Source: Streptomyces sp. P9-A4 (GTDB taxonomy: Bacteria; Actinomycetota; Actinomycetes; Streptomycetales; Streptomycetaceae). Taken from it: a DNA stretch of 64,000 bases. Below the pieces are notes generated by a model. That model made no database searches, was not told where the DNA came from, and saw nothing but the letters and a program-made list of their open reading frames with translations. Numbering within the stretch: the stretch's first letter is position 1; each line of letters opens with the position of its first letter. The stretch covers positions 372,001 to 436,000 of the forward strand of contig NZ_JAZIFY010000001.1 of assembly GCF_036634195.1 (NCBI RefSeq), given 5' to 3'. Of this stretch, positions 44,723 to 53,482 are shown one piece after another. The translations under genes were made by a program, and so were the position numbers.

Positions 44723-46063
44723 CTACTTCCCGCCTCCGCCGCTCTCCACCTCGCCCTTACGGCGCACCCGCGAGGCCAGCAGGCTGCCCACGAAGCCGAA
44801 GGCGAGGCCCCAGAGAAGGGCGAAACCGGCCGTCTTCCACACGTGCGGGCGCAGCACCACCTCCCCGCCGAGCGATTCGAGTTCGCCGATGCCGAGCACC
44901 GAGAGTCCGAAGTGCGCCTCGACCAGGGTGAGCGGGGTGACGACCAGCATGGTCAGCGCGAATGCGATGCCGAGGTGCAGCGCGTGCTGCCACGGCCGGA
45001 CCCGGGCCGGGGAGCGTACGGCCGCCACGAAGGCCACGGCGAGGACGAGGACGGCGGCGACGGGGAGCAGCCACCAGGCCCGGCCGTCCTGCGCGGCCAG
45101 TGAGCCGAGGTCGACGGTCGAGAGGTCGGGGTTCTCACGCGTGCCGCCGCCCTGCCGCAGGACGGCGTCGAGGATCTGGGGCATGGGCAGCCCGAAGGGG
45201 CCGTTGACCGTGCCCTCCCAGGAGCCGCCGATGCCGACGCCGAGGGCGAGCCAGGAGACGTTGGGCAGTCCGAGCAGGAGGACGGCGAAGGTCTCCGCGG
45301 TGTGCCCCTTGGTCGCCGCGACGACCAGGCCGATGACCAGGCCCACGGCCACGTACGCGAGGACCAGGAGAAGCATCGCGTGGGCGGCGGGCCGGACGGG
45401 TTCCTGGTAACGGACGAGCCGGGCCGGCAGCGGGGTGCTGCGCGAGACCAGCAGGGCGATGACGAGGACGCCGAGGATCCACAGGAGCCCGTAGAACAGG
45501 GTGGGTCCGAGGTCGGTGCGGAAGCCGACGGTGGGGTTCACGGCGTCGAGGAGCTTGCCGAAGAGGTCCATGAGGGCCCCCTGCGTGTCGCCGCCGGGCA
45601 GGGTGATCGGGAAGTCGTGCCGGGCGAACGCGGAGAGGCCCGCGAGGCCCGCCAGCCAGAGGACGACAGTGCTCGCGGCGCGGAAGCCGAGTTCGCGGGA
45701 GGTCGTGACGGCGTGGTGGCGCAGGGGGCGCAGGAAGCAGAATCCGGTGACCAGTGCGCCCACCAGGGTGACGGTGAGGGGCATGGCGGTCAGCGCGGCC
45801 TGGGCTCCGGCGAGGGACCCGGCGTCGCCGGCGAGTTCGACCTTGCCGCCCGAGGCCAGGACGACGACCGCGGCCAGGATCGCGGTGAAGCCGCCGGGCA
45901 GGTCACCGGCGCCCGCGGCCCAGAGGCCGAGGGCCGCGACGACGCCCATGGCGAGATAGCCGGCGACCACCGCCGCCAGGGCCTGGAGGCCGATGCGGGC
46001 GAGTTGGCCGCCGGTGGTCGCGGCGGGCGGTGGGGAGCTGGGGGTGGAGGGCCGACTGCTCAC
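44723..46063 (-). CDS. streptophobe-family polytopic membrane protein
   Basis: 446 aa from the GTG at 46063; the longer open frame upstream is Arg-rich noise. At least nine to ten hydrophobic helices (LAAVVAGYLAMGVVAALGLW, AMPLTVTLVGALVTGFCFL, YGLLWILGVLVIALLV, AGFALLWGLAFGFVGSLLAS). Extracytoplasmic loops include PNVSWLALGVGIGGSWEGTV. It looks like the Streptomyces-specific 'streptophobe' family, whose role is unknown. Convergent with the kinase gene across 38 bp. Confidence 0.85.
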   Translation of the reverse strand: MSSRPSTPSSPPPAATTGGQLARIGLQALAAVVAGYLAMGVVAALGLWAAGAGDLPGGFTAILAAVVVLASGGKVELAGDAGSLAGAQAALTAMPLTVTLVGALVTGFCFLRPLRHHAVTTSRELGFRAASTVVLWLAGLAGLSAFARHDFPITLPGGDTQGALMDLFGKLLDAVNPTVGFRTDLGPTLFYGLLWILGVLVIALLVSRSTPLPARLVRYQEPVRPAAHAMLLLVLAYVAVGLVIGLVVAATKGHTAETFAVLLLGLPNVSWLALGVGIGGSWEGTVNGPFGLPMPQILDAVLRQGGGTRENPDLSTVDLGSLAAQDGRAWWLLPVAAVLVLAVAFVAAVRSPARVRPWQHALHLGIAFALTMLVVTPLTLVEAHFGLSVLGIGELESLGGEVVLRPHVWKTAGFALLWGLAFGFVGSLLASRVRRKGEVESGGGGK

Positions 46064-46278
46064 CCTGCCCACGCTAGTACCGGTGGGGTCGGGCCGCTTG
46101 GCGGACGGGACGGGCGGGGAGGGGGCTCCGTTGCGCGTCCGGAGGCGCCTGCGCCGGGCGCGGAGTCGGCTGCGCCCGCGTACCGAGTCGGCCGCGCAGG
46201 CGTTCGGAGTCGCCTCCGCTTGCGGACCGGTGCGATCCGGCGCACACAATGGGCCCGGAACGGAAGAAAGGGAAAAAC

Positions 46279-47715
46279 GTGACTTCCCACCCGCCGTCCG
46301 GCCCACCGTCGGTCCCGCCCACAGGTCCCCCCTCCGGCCCTCTCTCGGGCCCGAGTACACGCCCCGGGACCGCCGGTCCCCCACCGCCCCCCGGACCACC
46401 CCACGACGGTTCGGGGGGCGGCGACGGCTCGGGCGGCGGCTCGTCAGGTGGCGGCCCCGGAAGTGGCGGCGGCACCCCCGGCGGTCCCGGCGGCGCGGAC
46501 GGCAACGGTCCCGGCGCCGGCGGGAACGGCGGCCACGGCAAGGGCCCCTGGTGGCGCTCCGTCCCCAAGGTCGCCTCGGTCACCGCCGTCCTGGTCGCGG
46601 TCGCGGCGCTCGCCGTCGTCCTCGCCAACCGCCCCGACCACAAGGGCGACACGGCGGGTGGTTCCGGCGGCGGCGAGGTCTTCCTCCAGAACGCCGCCGC
46701 CTCCGGTCCCGACCCGTTCACCAAGTCGACGGCCCGCACCGAGGGCGCCTCCGCCTCACCGGCCTCGCTGCCGCCCCGTACCGCTTCGGCCACCACCGAG
46801 GTCTCGGGGTCGACCCCCGGCCTCTACGGGGGGACCAAGTCGGTGAGCAGCTGCGACGTGGAGCAGCAGGTGCGCTACCTCTCGGGCGAGCCCGCGAAGA
46901 ACGCGGCCTTCGCCTCGGTCATCGGCATCTCCGCCGCCGACGTGCCGGGCTATCTGCGCTCGCTGACCCCGCTTCAGCTCCGCGCCGACACCCGGGTGAC
47001 GAACCACGGCTTCAAGGACGGCTCCGCCACCACCTATCAGGCGGTTCTCCAGTCCGGCACCGCGGTGATGGTCGACGGACGCGGGGTGACCCGGGTGCGC
47101 TGCGCCTGCGGGAATCCGCTGACCAATCCGGTGGCGCAGAAGTCGCCCAGGACGACGGGCACCCCGTGGCAGGGCTTCCAGTCCAGCCAGGTGGTCGTGG
47201 TGGCGCCGTCGGTGACGGTCGTGAACGTCTTCGTGGTGTACGACCCGCAGGACGACAGCTGGTTCGCACGGCAGCACGGCGACCACGGCAAGCACGACAA
47301 GCCGACTACGCCGCCTCCCCCGCCGACCACGTCCCCGTCGGCGTCGCCGTCCACCTCGGCCTCGACGTCCACCTCTCCGTCCACCTCTCCGTCCGTCTCG
47401 CCGTCCTCGCCGTCGACCTCCCCCTCGGACACCTCGCCGCCGTCGAGCCTGACCCCGCCGTCGACCGCCTCGTCACCGTCGACGCAGTCCTCGGCCGCGA
47501 CGAAGTCGTCGACCGAGTCCCCGGGTCCGCAGTCCGGGCCCGTGACGAACAGTTCGGCGGCGGACCTGACGACCACCGGCCAGCCGGCCGCCGCCCGTCC
47601 GGCCCCGGTGAGTTCCCCGGTGACCTCCCCGTCCGGTTCCGTCTCGGCTTCGCGGTCCGTCTCCGCTTCACGGTCCGTCACCGTGCCGACGCCCGGACCC
47701 GCGCCCTGGATCTGA
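46279..47715 (+). CDS. membrane-anchored protein with Gly/Pro-rich head and Ser/Pro-rich tail
   Basis: 478 aa from the GTG at 46279, where GAAAGGG lies at good spacing (ATG 46249 in the same frame lacks one). N-terminal ~95 residues are Pro/Gly-rich cytoplasmic sequence. One membrane helix follows (VASVTAVLVAVAALAVVLAN). The extracytoplasmic domain of about 190 residues has conserved-looking Cys (SVSSCDVEQQVRYL, VRCACGNPL) and VVVVAPSVTVVNVFVVYDP. A long Ser/Thr/Pro tail ends the protein. It resembles what is called DUF6777 in Streptomyces (from memory). Likely a wall-spanning surface protein. Confidence 0.8.
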   Translation: MTSHPPSGPPSVPPTGPPSGPLSGPSTRPGTAGPPPPPGPPHDGSGGGDGSGGGSSGGGPGSGGGTPGGPGGADGNGPGAGGNGGHGKGPWWRSVPKVASVTAVLVAVAALAVVLANRPDHKGDTAGGSGGGEVFLQNAAASGPDPFTKSTARTEGASASPASLPPRTASATTEVSGSTPGLYGGTKSVSSCDVEQQVRYLSGEPAKNAAFASVIGISAADVPGYLRSLTPLQLRADTRVTNHGFKDGSATTYQAVLQSGTAVMVDGRGVTRVRCACGNPLTNPVAQKSPRTTGTPWQGFQSSQVVVVAPSVTVVNVFVVYDPQDDSWFARQHGDHGKHDKPTTPPPPPTTSPSASPSTSASTSTSPSTSPSVSPSSPSTSPSDTSPPSSLTPPSTASSPSTQSSAATKSSTESPGPQSGPVTNSSAADLTTTGQPAAARPAPVSSPVTSPSGSVSASRSVSASRSVTVPTPGPAPWI

Positions 47716-47754
47716 GCCGCAGGCAGCAGGCCCCCGCCGTCGGCCCACTCCCCG

Positions 47755-48324
47755 TCAGCCCACTCCCCCGTCCACCCGTACTCCCGTACCGGTCGGCCGG
47801 CTCCGACCGGATTCGGGGGTACGGGCGTTCCTGCGCAGCACGCGGGCCTCGCCGGGCAGCAGGGCCGGACCGGGCACGGTCAGCACGGGGCGCTCCGCCC
47901 GCCGTACGACCGCCCGCAGGACCGGGCGGCGGCGCAGCCGCCCCCACCGGGCCCGGCCCGGTGCGGAGCCGAGGACCAGCAGGTCGCCGGGGCGGTCGGC
48001 CGTCGCGCACAGCGCCGCCGCCGGGGCGCCCCTGACCACCCGGCCCTCCAGGACCACATCCGCGGGGAGGTCGCCGAGACCCTCGACGAAGGCGTCCTCC
48101 AGACGGCGGTGGGCATCCTCGGCCCAGGTGCGCGCCCAGGCCCGGTCGGGCATCCGGGCGTACAGCGCCTCACCCTCCGGGGGTTCCCAGGCGAGGACCG
48201 CGAGGACGGGGACGCCGTCACGCCGGGCGAGGGCGGTCGCGTACCGCAGGGCGGCGAGCGAGGCGAGCGAACCGGTCACCCCGACGACGACCCGGCCGAC
48301 GGGGCCCGCCGGAGCCCCGTTCAC
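47755..48324 (-). CDS. universal stress protein (UspA-like)
   Basis: 189 aa from the GTG at 48324, which overlaps the preceding stop as GTGA. The fold reads VGRVVVGVTGSLASLAALRY (strand 1 and helix), GVPVLAVLAWEPPEG, VVRGAPAAALCATADRPGD, LLVLGSAPGRARWGRLRRRP and RAERPVLTVPGP. The ATP-binding loop G-2x-G-9x-G-S/T is approximated by GSAPGRARWGRLRR, so nucleotide binding is uncertain. The last ~30 residues are Arg/Gly-rich. Translation is coupled to the small gene upstream. Confidence 0.82.
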   Translation of the reverse strand: MNGAPAGPVGRVVVGVTGSLASLAALRYATALARRDGVPVLAVLAWEPPEGEALYARMPDRAWARTWAEDAHRRLEDAFVEGLGDLPADVVLEGRVVRGAPAAALCATADRPGDLLVLGSAPGRARWGRLRRRPVLRAVVRRAERPVLTVPGPALLPGEARVLRRNARTPESGRSRPTGTGVRVDGGVG

Positions 48325-48554
48325 GCCTGTTCTGCGGGACGGGGGCGGGCGGGCACGGGCGTCCGCCCGGAGGACCGGACCCGGGGCGAGCCGGGGGCCC
48401 GTTCCGGCCACTCCGGCCGGACGGCCCGGGGCGGCCCGGGACGCGGGGTGCGCAGTGCTTTCAGCCAGGCTCCGATCGGCAGGGGCCGCGCCGCCCTCTC
48501 CTCGGCCTGTCGCTGCCACATCCGCTCGTCACGGTCGGTGAAGTGTCCGGACAT
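48321..48554 (-). CDS. small basic protein coupled to the stress protein
   Basis: 77 aa: MSGHFTDRDERMWQRQAEER, then PIGAWLKALRTPRPGPPRA and a Pro/Arg-rich end. AGGAG lies at good spacing before the ATG. Its TGA overlaps the GTG of the universal stress gene. I do not recognise the family. Divergent from the MocR regulator, whose operator lies between them, so it may be one of that regulator's targets. Confidence 0.7.
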   Translation of the reverse strand: MSGHFTDRDERMWQRQAEERAARPLPIGAWLKALRTPRPGPPRAVRPEWPERAPGSPRVRSSGRTPVPARPRPAEQA

Positions 48555-48610
48555 CGATTTGTCTCCTTTCCTGAATGCGGCCACCAGGCCACTGAAAGGA
48601 GTCTGTAACC

Positions 48611-48650
48611 TGATTGGCCCGGACAGCAGAGCCAATGAGGAGTGATTGGC
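48611..48650. promoter_or_regulatory. candidate MocR operator
   Basis: TGATTGGC occurs at 48611-48618 and again at 48643-48650, ending one base before the regulator's ATG. GCCAAT at 48631-48636 is the inverted half-site. Two direct plus one inverted copy in the divergent gap is the classic layout for MocR/GntR autoregulators. Confidence 0.6.
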
Positions 48651-50120
48651 ATGGCAATGGCACGCGTGGTCCGCACCGTGGACCGCACTCTTACGGGCCG
48701 CCAGCTCGCGTCGCTGCTCACCCCGCCCCCCGACGGCCGCTTCGGCTACCGGGAGCTCGCACGGGCGGTGCGCGAGGCGCTGCTCGACGGGCGCGTGGCG
48801 CTGGGCCTGCGACTGCCCGCCGAGCGGGAACTCGCCACCGTGCTCGCTGTCAGCAGGACGACGGTGACCGGCGCGTACGACCTGCTCCGGGAGAGCGGTT
48901 ACGCGCACAGCCGGCGCGGCGCGGGTACCTGGACCGCGCTCCCCGACGGGCAGGCGCCGACCGCGCTCCGCGCCTTCCACGACGACACCGGAACCACCGT
49001 CGACCTCGCCCTGGCCGCGCCCGAGGCCCCGGCGGACGAGCTGTCCACCGCGCTCACCGCCGCCGCGGCCGAGCTGCCCCGCTACGCGGGCTCGCAGGGC
49101 TACCACCCGTACGGGCTGCCCGCGCTGCGCGCCGCCGTCGCCGAGCGCTACACCGCGCGCGGGCTGCCGACCCTGCCGGAACAGATCCTCGTCACCACGG
49201 GCGCCCAGCAGGCGCTCTCGCTGGTGCTCACGCTGCTGGGCCGGCCCGGCGACCGGGTGCTCGCCGAGAACCCCTCGTACACCAACGCCCTCGACGCGAT
49301 GCGGAGCCGAATGCTCCGCATCACCCCGGTGCCGGTCACGGAGGCCGGCTGGGACACCGGGCTCGTGGACGCCGCGCTCCGGCAGACCGCGCCGCGCCTG
49401 GCCTATCTGATCCCGGACTTCCACAATCCGACCGGGCACCTGATGCCGCAGGAACAGCGCCGCGACCTGGCGCGCGCCGCGCGGTCCACCGGGACCTGGC
49501 TGGTGGTGGACGAGACGCTGACGGACATCGCCCTGGACGTGCCCGCGCCGCTGCCCTTCGCGGCGACCGCCGCCGGCGGGGACGGCGAGCAGATCGTCTC
49601 CGTCGGCTCACTGAGCAAGAGCTGCTGGGGCGGACTCCGGGTCGGCTGGGTACGGGCCGCGTCCCGGGTCGTGACCGAGCTGGCCAGGGTACGGATCACC
49701 GCCGACCTGTCCGGTTCGGTACTCGACCAGCTGGTGGCCGTCGCCCTGATGGACCGGCTCGACGTGATCCTGCCGCGCCGCGTCGAGGAGCTGCGGCTGC
49801 GCCGCGACGCCCTGACCTCGGCCCTGGCCCGCCATGTGCCGGAATGGCGCTGGACGGTGCCGCCGGGCGGGATGTGCCTGTGGATCGACCTGGGCCGGCC
49901 GGTCGCCTCGGGCCTCGCCACGCGCGCGCTACGGCACGGGGTGCGGGTCGAGGGCGGCGCCCGGTTCGGTGTGGACCCCGGTACGCACGAGCACCGGCTC
50001 CGCCTCCCGTACACGCTGCCGGCGGAGGTGTACGAACCGGCGGCGGAACGGCTCGCGTCGGCCCTCGACGGCGCCCCGGGCCGCTTCGCCGCCCCCGCGC
50101 TCCCGGACTGGGTGGCCTGA
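48651..50120 (+). CDS. MocR-family regulator (GntR DNA-binding plus aminotransferase-like domain)
   Basis: 489 aa from ATG 48651, GAGGAG upstream. GntR winged helix at about 25-95 (FGYRELARAVREALLDGRVA, LPAERELATVLAVSRTTVTG, YDLLRESGYAHSRRGAGTW). Fold-type I aminotransferase domain from about 120: TTGAQQALSLVLTLL, NPSYTNALDAMRS, PDFHNPTGHLMP, DETLTDIALD, and the PLP lysine 323 in VGSLSKSCWGGLRVGW. Members bind PLP and usually control vitamin B6, taurine or amino-acid genes. It may regulate itself and the divergent small protein/stress pair. Confidence 0.92.
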   Translation: MAMARVVRTVDRTLTGRQLASLLTPPPDGRFGYRELARAVREALLDGRVALGLRLPAERELATVLAVSRTTVTGAYDLLRESGYAHSRRGAGTWTALPDGQAPTALRAFHDDTGTTVDLALAAPEAPADELSTALTAAAAELPRYAGSQGYHPYGLPALRAAVAERYTARGLPTLPEQILVTTGAQQALSLVLTLLGRPGDRVLAENPSYTNALDAMRSRMLRITPVPVTEAGWDTGLVDAALRQTAPRLAYLIPDFHNPTGHLMPQEQRRDLARAARSTGTWLVVDETLTDIALDVPAPLPFAATAAGGDGEQIVSVGSLSKSCWGGLRVGWVRAASRVVTELARVRITADLSGSVLDQLVAVALMDRLDVILPRRVEELRLRRDALTSALARHVPEWRWTVPPGGMCLWIDLGRPVASGLATRALRHGVRVEGGARFGVDPGTHEHRLRLPYTLPAEVYEPAAERLASALDGAPGRFAAPALPDWVA

Positions 50121-50195
50121 CGGACGCGGCATCCGAAGGGGCAGGCAGGCGGACGCGGGCAGCCCGGGGCGGCCGTATTTCGGATGCCGCGTCCG
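50121..50195. terminator. long perfect inverted repeat after the MocR gene
   Basis: 17 bp at 50121-50137 are the exact reverse complement of 50179-50195, with 41 nt between. The first arm begins right after the MocR stop, and the second ends 26 bp before the FBP gene. Could be a terminator, or an operator for the downstream gene. Confidence 0.6.
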
Positions 50196-50220
50196 CAGGG
50201 GCCCGTGTACGGTCCACCGA

Positions 50221-50724
50221 GTGGAACCATTGACCGACAAGCAGATCCGCGCGTCCTTCGTGAACAGCACCAAGGGCGAGGCGGCCCGCCTCAAGCTGCC
50301 GCTCGACTTCGCCGAACTCCCCTGGGACGACCTGGACTTCCTCGGCTGGATCGACCCGGGCGCGCCGCTCCGGGCACATCTGGTCGTACCCCGTCCGGAC
50401 GGCCCGGTCGGGGTGAGCCTGCGGGTCCCTGCGGCCGGCCGGACCAGCGCGGTGAAGTCGAGCATGTGCCAGGTGTGTCTGACCGGGCACGCCTCCTCCG
50501 GCGTCACGCTGCTCGTGGCGCCGCTCGCCGGCCCCCGCGGCCGCGAGGGGAACACGGTCGGGATCTACCTCTGCTCCGACCTGGCCTGCTCCCTCTACGT
50601 CCGGGGCAAGCGGCAGCCGAAGCTGCGCCACCGGCGCCACGAGGAGTCCCTGACCCTCGACGAGCAGGTCGCCCGTCTCACGGGCAACCTGGACGCCTTC
50701 CTCGGCCGTGTGACGGCGGGCTGA
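50221..50724 (+). CDS. FBP-domain protein with treble-clef zinc finger (EF-G-binding type)
   Basis: 167 aa from GTG 50221. The C-terminal half carries Cys83-x-x-Cys86 (SMCQVC) and Cys118...Cys123 (IYLCSDLACSLYV), a four-cysteine zinc site. It ends ESLTLDEQVARLTGNLDAFL. This is the C-terminal domain shared with fibronectin-binding/FusB-like proteins that bind elongation factor G. The N-terminus is short. Function in Streptomyces is not established; a ribosome-related role is an inference. Confidence 0.82.
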   Translation: MEPLTDKQIRASFVNSTKGEAARLKLPLDFAELPWDDLDFLGWIDPGAPLRAHLVVPRPDGPVGVSLRVPAAGRTSAVKSSMCQVCLTGHASSGVTLLVAPLAGPRGREGNTVGIYLCSDLACSLYVRGKRQPKLRHRRHEESLTLDEQVARLTGNLDAFLGRVTAG

Positions 50725-50739
50725 GCGGACGCGTCGGCT

Positions 50740-50776
50740 CCCCCGGCCGAGCGCGCGCGCTCCGCCCGGCCGGGGG
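50740..50776 (+). terminator. GC-rich hairpin after the FBP gene
   Basis: CCCCCGGCCG at 50740-50749 pairs with CGGCCGGGGG at 50767-50776, with a 17-nt loop that is itself alternating CG. Lies 16 bp after the stop. Confidence 0.7.
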
Positions 50777-50847
50777 CCGCTTCGGCTCGGTTTAGCCGGG
50801 ACCGCTTCAGCCCGTTCTAGCCGGGGCCGCTTCGGCCCGGTTCGACC
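50773..50847. repeat. three tandem 25-bp repeats
   Basis: Units start at 50773, 50798 and 50823. All share GGG-CCGCTTC-G-C and end in (T/C)-A-(G/C)CC. A decayed fourth unit follows. They sit between two convergent genes. Confidence 0.75.
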
Positions 50848-50869
50848 TTGGGGGCCGTTCCGGTCTCGC

Positions 50870-52069
50870 TCAGCGGAAGGCCTGTTCGCCCGTGAGCGCC
50901 TTGCCGATGACCAGGGAGTGGACCTCGCTCGTGCCCTCGTAGGTGAGCACCGACTCCAGGTTGTTGGCGTGCCGCAGCACCGGGTACTCCAGGGTGATGC
51001 CGTTGGCGCCCAGGATCGTGCGGCACTCGCGGGCGATGGCGATGGCCTCGCGCACGTTGTTCAGCTTGCCCACGCTCACCTGCTCGGCTGTGAGCGTCCC
51101 CGCGTCCTTGAGGCGGCCGAGGTGGAGGGCGAGCAGCATGCCCTTGCCCAGTTCGACGGACATGTCCGCGAGCTTCTGCTGCGTCAGCTGGTACGAGGCG
51201 AGGGAGCGGGCGAAGACGATCCGGTCGCGGGCGTAGGAGATCGCCGTCTCCAGGCAGTCGCGGGCGGCGCCGAGCGCGCCGAAGACGATGCCGAACCGGG
51301 CCTCGTTGAGGCAGCCGAGCGGGCCGGAGAGGCCGCGGGCGTCGGGAAGCATCGCGTCGGCCGGGAGACGCACGTCCTCCAGGACCAGTTCGCTGGTGAC
51401 GCTGGCCCGCAGCGACAGCTTCATCTTGATCTCCGGGGCGCTGAATCCGGGCGTGCCGGCCGGGACGAGGAATCCGCGCACGCCGTCCTCGGTACGGGCC
51501 CAGACGACGGCGACATCGGCCACGGAGCCGTTGGTGATCCACATCTTGGTGCCGTTGAGCACCCAGTCGGAGCCGTCGCGCTTGGCGTGGGTGCGCATGG
51601 CGCCGGGGTCCGAACCGGCGTCGGGCTCGGTGAGGCCGAAGCAGCCGATGTACTCGCCCGCCGCCATCTTCGGCAGCCAGCGCTGCTTCTGCTCCTCGGA
51701 GCCGTACTTCCAGATCGCGTACATGGCGAGGGAGCCCTGCACGGAGACCAGGGAGCGCAGTCCGGAGTCCACGGCCTCCAGTTCCAGACAGGCGAGGCCG
51801 TACGCGACGGAGTTGGTGCCCGCGCAGCCGTAGCCCTCCAGGTGCATGCCGAGCACGCCGATGCCGCCGAGGGTGCGGGCGAGTTCGCGGGCGGGGATCT
51901 CGCCCTTCTCGAACCAGCCGGCTACGTGCGGCCGCAGCTCGCGGTCGGCGACGGCGCGGACGGTGCGGCGGATCTCGCGCTCCTCGTCGGTCAGCAGTCC
52001 GTCGACGGCGAGCAGGTCGAAGGGGTGGACGGGAGCGGAGCTGGACTGCGACGACGACTGCGACTTCAC
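50870..52069 (-). CDS. glutaryl-CoA dehydrogenase-like acyl-CoA dehydrogenase
   Basis: 399 aa. Blocks in order: ELRPHVAGWFEKGEIPARE, GLRSLVSVQGSLAMYAIWKY, CFGLTEPDAGSDPGAMRT, LNGTKMWITNGSVADVAVVW and RFGIVFGALGAARDCLE. The catalytic Glu is in LTYEGTSEVHSLVIGKALTG. These fit the decarboxylating glutaryl-CoA dehydrogenase (GcdH) class, which converts glutaryl-CoA to crotonyl-CoA in lysine and tryptophan breakdown. The divergent CoA transferase and a GntR regulator beside it support a small acyl-CoA catabolic module, perhaps glutarate use. Confidence 0.88.
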   Translation of the reverse strand: MKSQSSSQSSSAPVHPFDLLAVDGLLTDEEREIRRTVRAVADRELRPHVAGWFEKGEIPARELARTLGGIGVLGMHLEGYGCAGTNSVAYGLACLELEAVDSGLRSLVSVQGSLAMYAIWKYGSEEQKQRWLPKMAAGEYIGCFGLTEPDAGSDPGAMRTHAKRDGSDWVLNGTKMWITNGSVADVAVVWARTEDGVRGFLVPAGTPGFSAPEIKMKLSLRASVTSELVLEDVRLPADAMLPDARGLSGPLGCLNEARFGIVFGALGAARDCLETAISYARDRIVFARSLASYQLTQQKLADMSVELGKGMLLALHLGRLKDAGTLTAEQVSVGKLNNVREAIAIARECRTILGANGITLEYPVLRHANNLESVLTYEGTSEVHSLVIGKALTGEQAFR

Positions 52070-52120
52070 GGACGGCCTCCTGGCGGCTGTGGCGACTCGG
52101 CGAGCCGAAGCGTAGCCCTA

Positions 52121-52186
52121 GATCGGATATTGGATCCAGTATTGAAAATCCGATGTCCGAACCGTACGGTCCGATGGGATCCGATC
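52121..52186. promoter_or_regulatory. operator-like palindromes between gcdH-like and CoA-transferase genes
   Basis: ATATTGGATCCAGTAT at 52127-52142 is a 16-bp palindrome with one mismatched pair. GATCGGAT at 52121 and ATCCGATC at 52179 are an inverted pair around the whole promoter gap. The likely binder is the GntR regulator encoded after the CoA transferase. Confidence 0.5.
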
Positions 52187-52205
52187 GCCAGTGAGGGAGA
52201 ACGGC

Positions 52206-53399
52206 ATGCGCGCAGATCAGCCGGGTCCGACGGAGCCGGGCGCTCTGTCGGGGATCGTCGTCGCCGACTTCGGGCGCGTGCTGGCTGGGCCGTACATGAC
52301 GATGCTCCTCGCCGACCTCGGCGCCGACGTGATCAAGATCGAGCGGCCCGGTTCCGGCGACGACACGCGCGCGTGGGGCCCGCCGTTCGCCGACGGGGAG
52401 GCGACGTACTTCCTCGGGGTGAACCGGAACAAGCGTTCCGTCGCGCTCGACCTCGCGGACCCCGAGGGTCTGGCGGCGGCGCGCGCGATCGTGGACCGCG
52501 CGGACGTGCTCGTGGAGAACTTCCGCCCCGGCACGATGGACCGGCTCGGTCTCGGGTACGAGGACGTGCGGGCGAGCAATCCGGGGCTGGTCTACTGCTC
52601 GGTGACCGGCTTCGGCACCGCGGAGGGCGCCCGGCTGCCCGGCTACGACCTGCTCGTCCAGGCCATGGGCGGCCTGATGAGCGTGACCGGCGAACCGGAC
52701 GGCCAGGGCACGAAGGCCGGGGTCGCCCTGGTCGACGTCATCACCGGGCTCCACGCGGGCCTCGGCGTCCTCGCCGCCCTCCGGCACCGGGAGCGCACCG
52801 GCGAGGGGCAGCGGGTCGAGGTCTCCCTGCTGTCCTCCCTGCTGTCGGCGCTCACCAACCAGGCGGCGGCCCACCTCGGTGCCGGTGCCGTCCCGCGCGC
52901 GATGGGAAACCGGCACCCGAGCATCGCCCCGTACGAGGTGTTCGAGGCGCTGGACCGGCCGCTGGTCCTCGCCGTCGGCAACGACCGGCAGTTCCGGTCC
53001 CTGTGCGGGGGGCTCGGCCTGCCGGAGCTGGCCGACGATCCCCGTTTCGCCACCAACACCGCCCGGGTCGCCCACCGGGAGGAGCTGGTCGCCGCTCTCG
53101 CCGGGCCGCTGGGGACCCGTACCGCCGACCGGTGGTTCGAGGAGCTGACCGCCGTCGGCGTGCCGTGCGGGCCGATCAACGACCTGGCCGCCGCCTTCGA
53201 CCTCGCCGAACGGCTGGGGCTCGCTCCCAGGGTGCCGGAGTCGGCGGCCGGCCCGGGGCAGGTCGCCCATCCGGTCCGGCTCGGTGCCACCCCGCCCAGC
53301 TACCGCGCCGCTCCCCCGCGCCTGGGCGAGCACACCGAGGACCTGCTGTCCTCCCTGGGCCTGGTGGGGACGAAGGCCGCCGGCGCGCGGAATCCGTAG
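52206..53399 (+). CDS. class III CoA transferase
   Basis: 397 aa from ATG 52206 with GAGGGAGA upstream (an in-frame GTG lies 5 codons before). Family blocks: VADFGRVLAGPYMTMLLADL, GADVIKIERPGSGDDTR, NRNKRSVALDL, VENFRPGTMDRLGLGYEDV, and the catalytic Asp at about 147 in LPGYDLLVQAMGGLMSVTG. It moves CoA between carboxylic acids through a glutamyl/aspartyl-CoA intermediate. Divergent from the gcdH-like gene and followed by its probable regulator, it may supply the CoA ester that the dehydrogenase consumes. Confidence 0.92.
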   Translation: MRADQPGPTEPGALSGIVVADFGRVLAGPYMTMLLADLGADVIKIERPGSGDDTRAWGPPFADGEATYFLGVNRNKRSVALDLADPEGLAAARAIVDRADVLVENFRPGTMDRLGLGYEDVRASNPGLVYCSVTGFGTAEGARLPGYDLLVQAMGGLMSVTGEPDGQGTKAGVALVDVITGLHAGLGVLAALRHRERTGEGQRVEVSLLSSLLSALTNQAAAHLGAGAVPRAMGNRHPSIAPYEVFEALDRPLVLAVGNDRQFRSLCGGLGLPELADDPRFATNTARVAHREELVAALAGPLGTRTADRWFEELTAVGVPCGPINDLAAAFDLAERLGLAPRVPESAAGPGQVAHPVRLGATPPSYRAAPPRLGEHTEDLLSSLGLVGTKAAGARNP

Positions 53400-53482
53400 C
53401 CACGCGCGCGTAGGAAGATGGTCTTGACCGGTGGAGTGATCCGCCGGTGGGCAGAGCGAGGGAACGGAAGGTCACACAGGCG

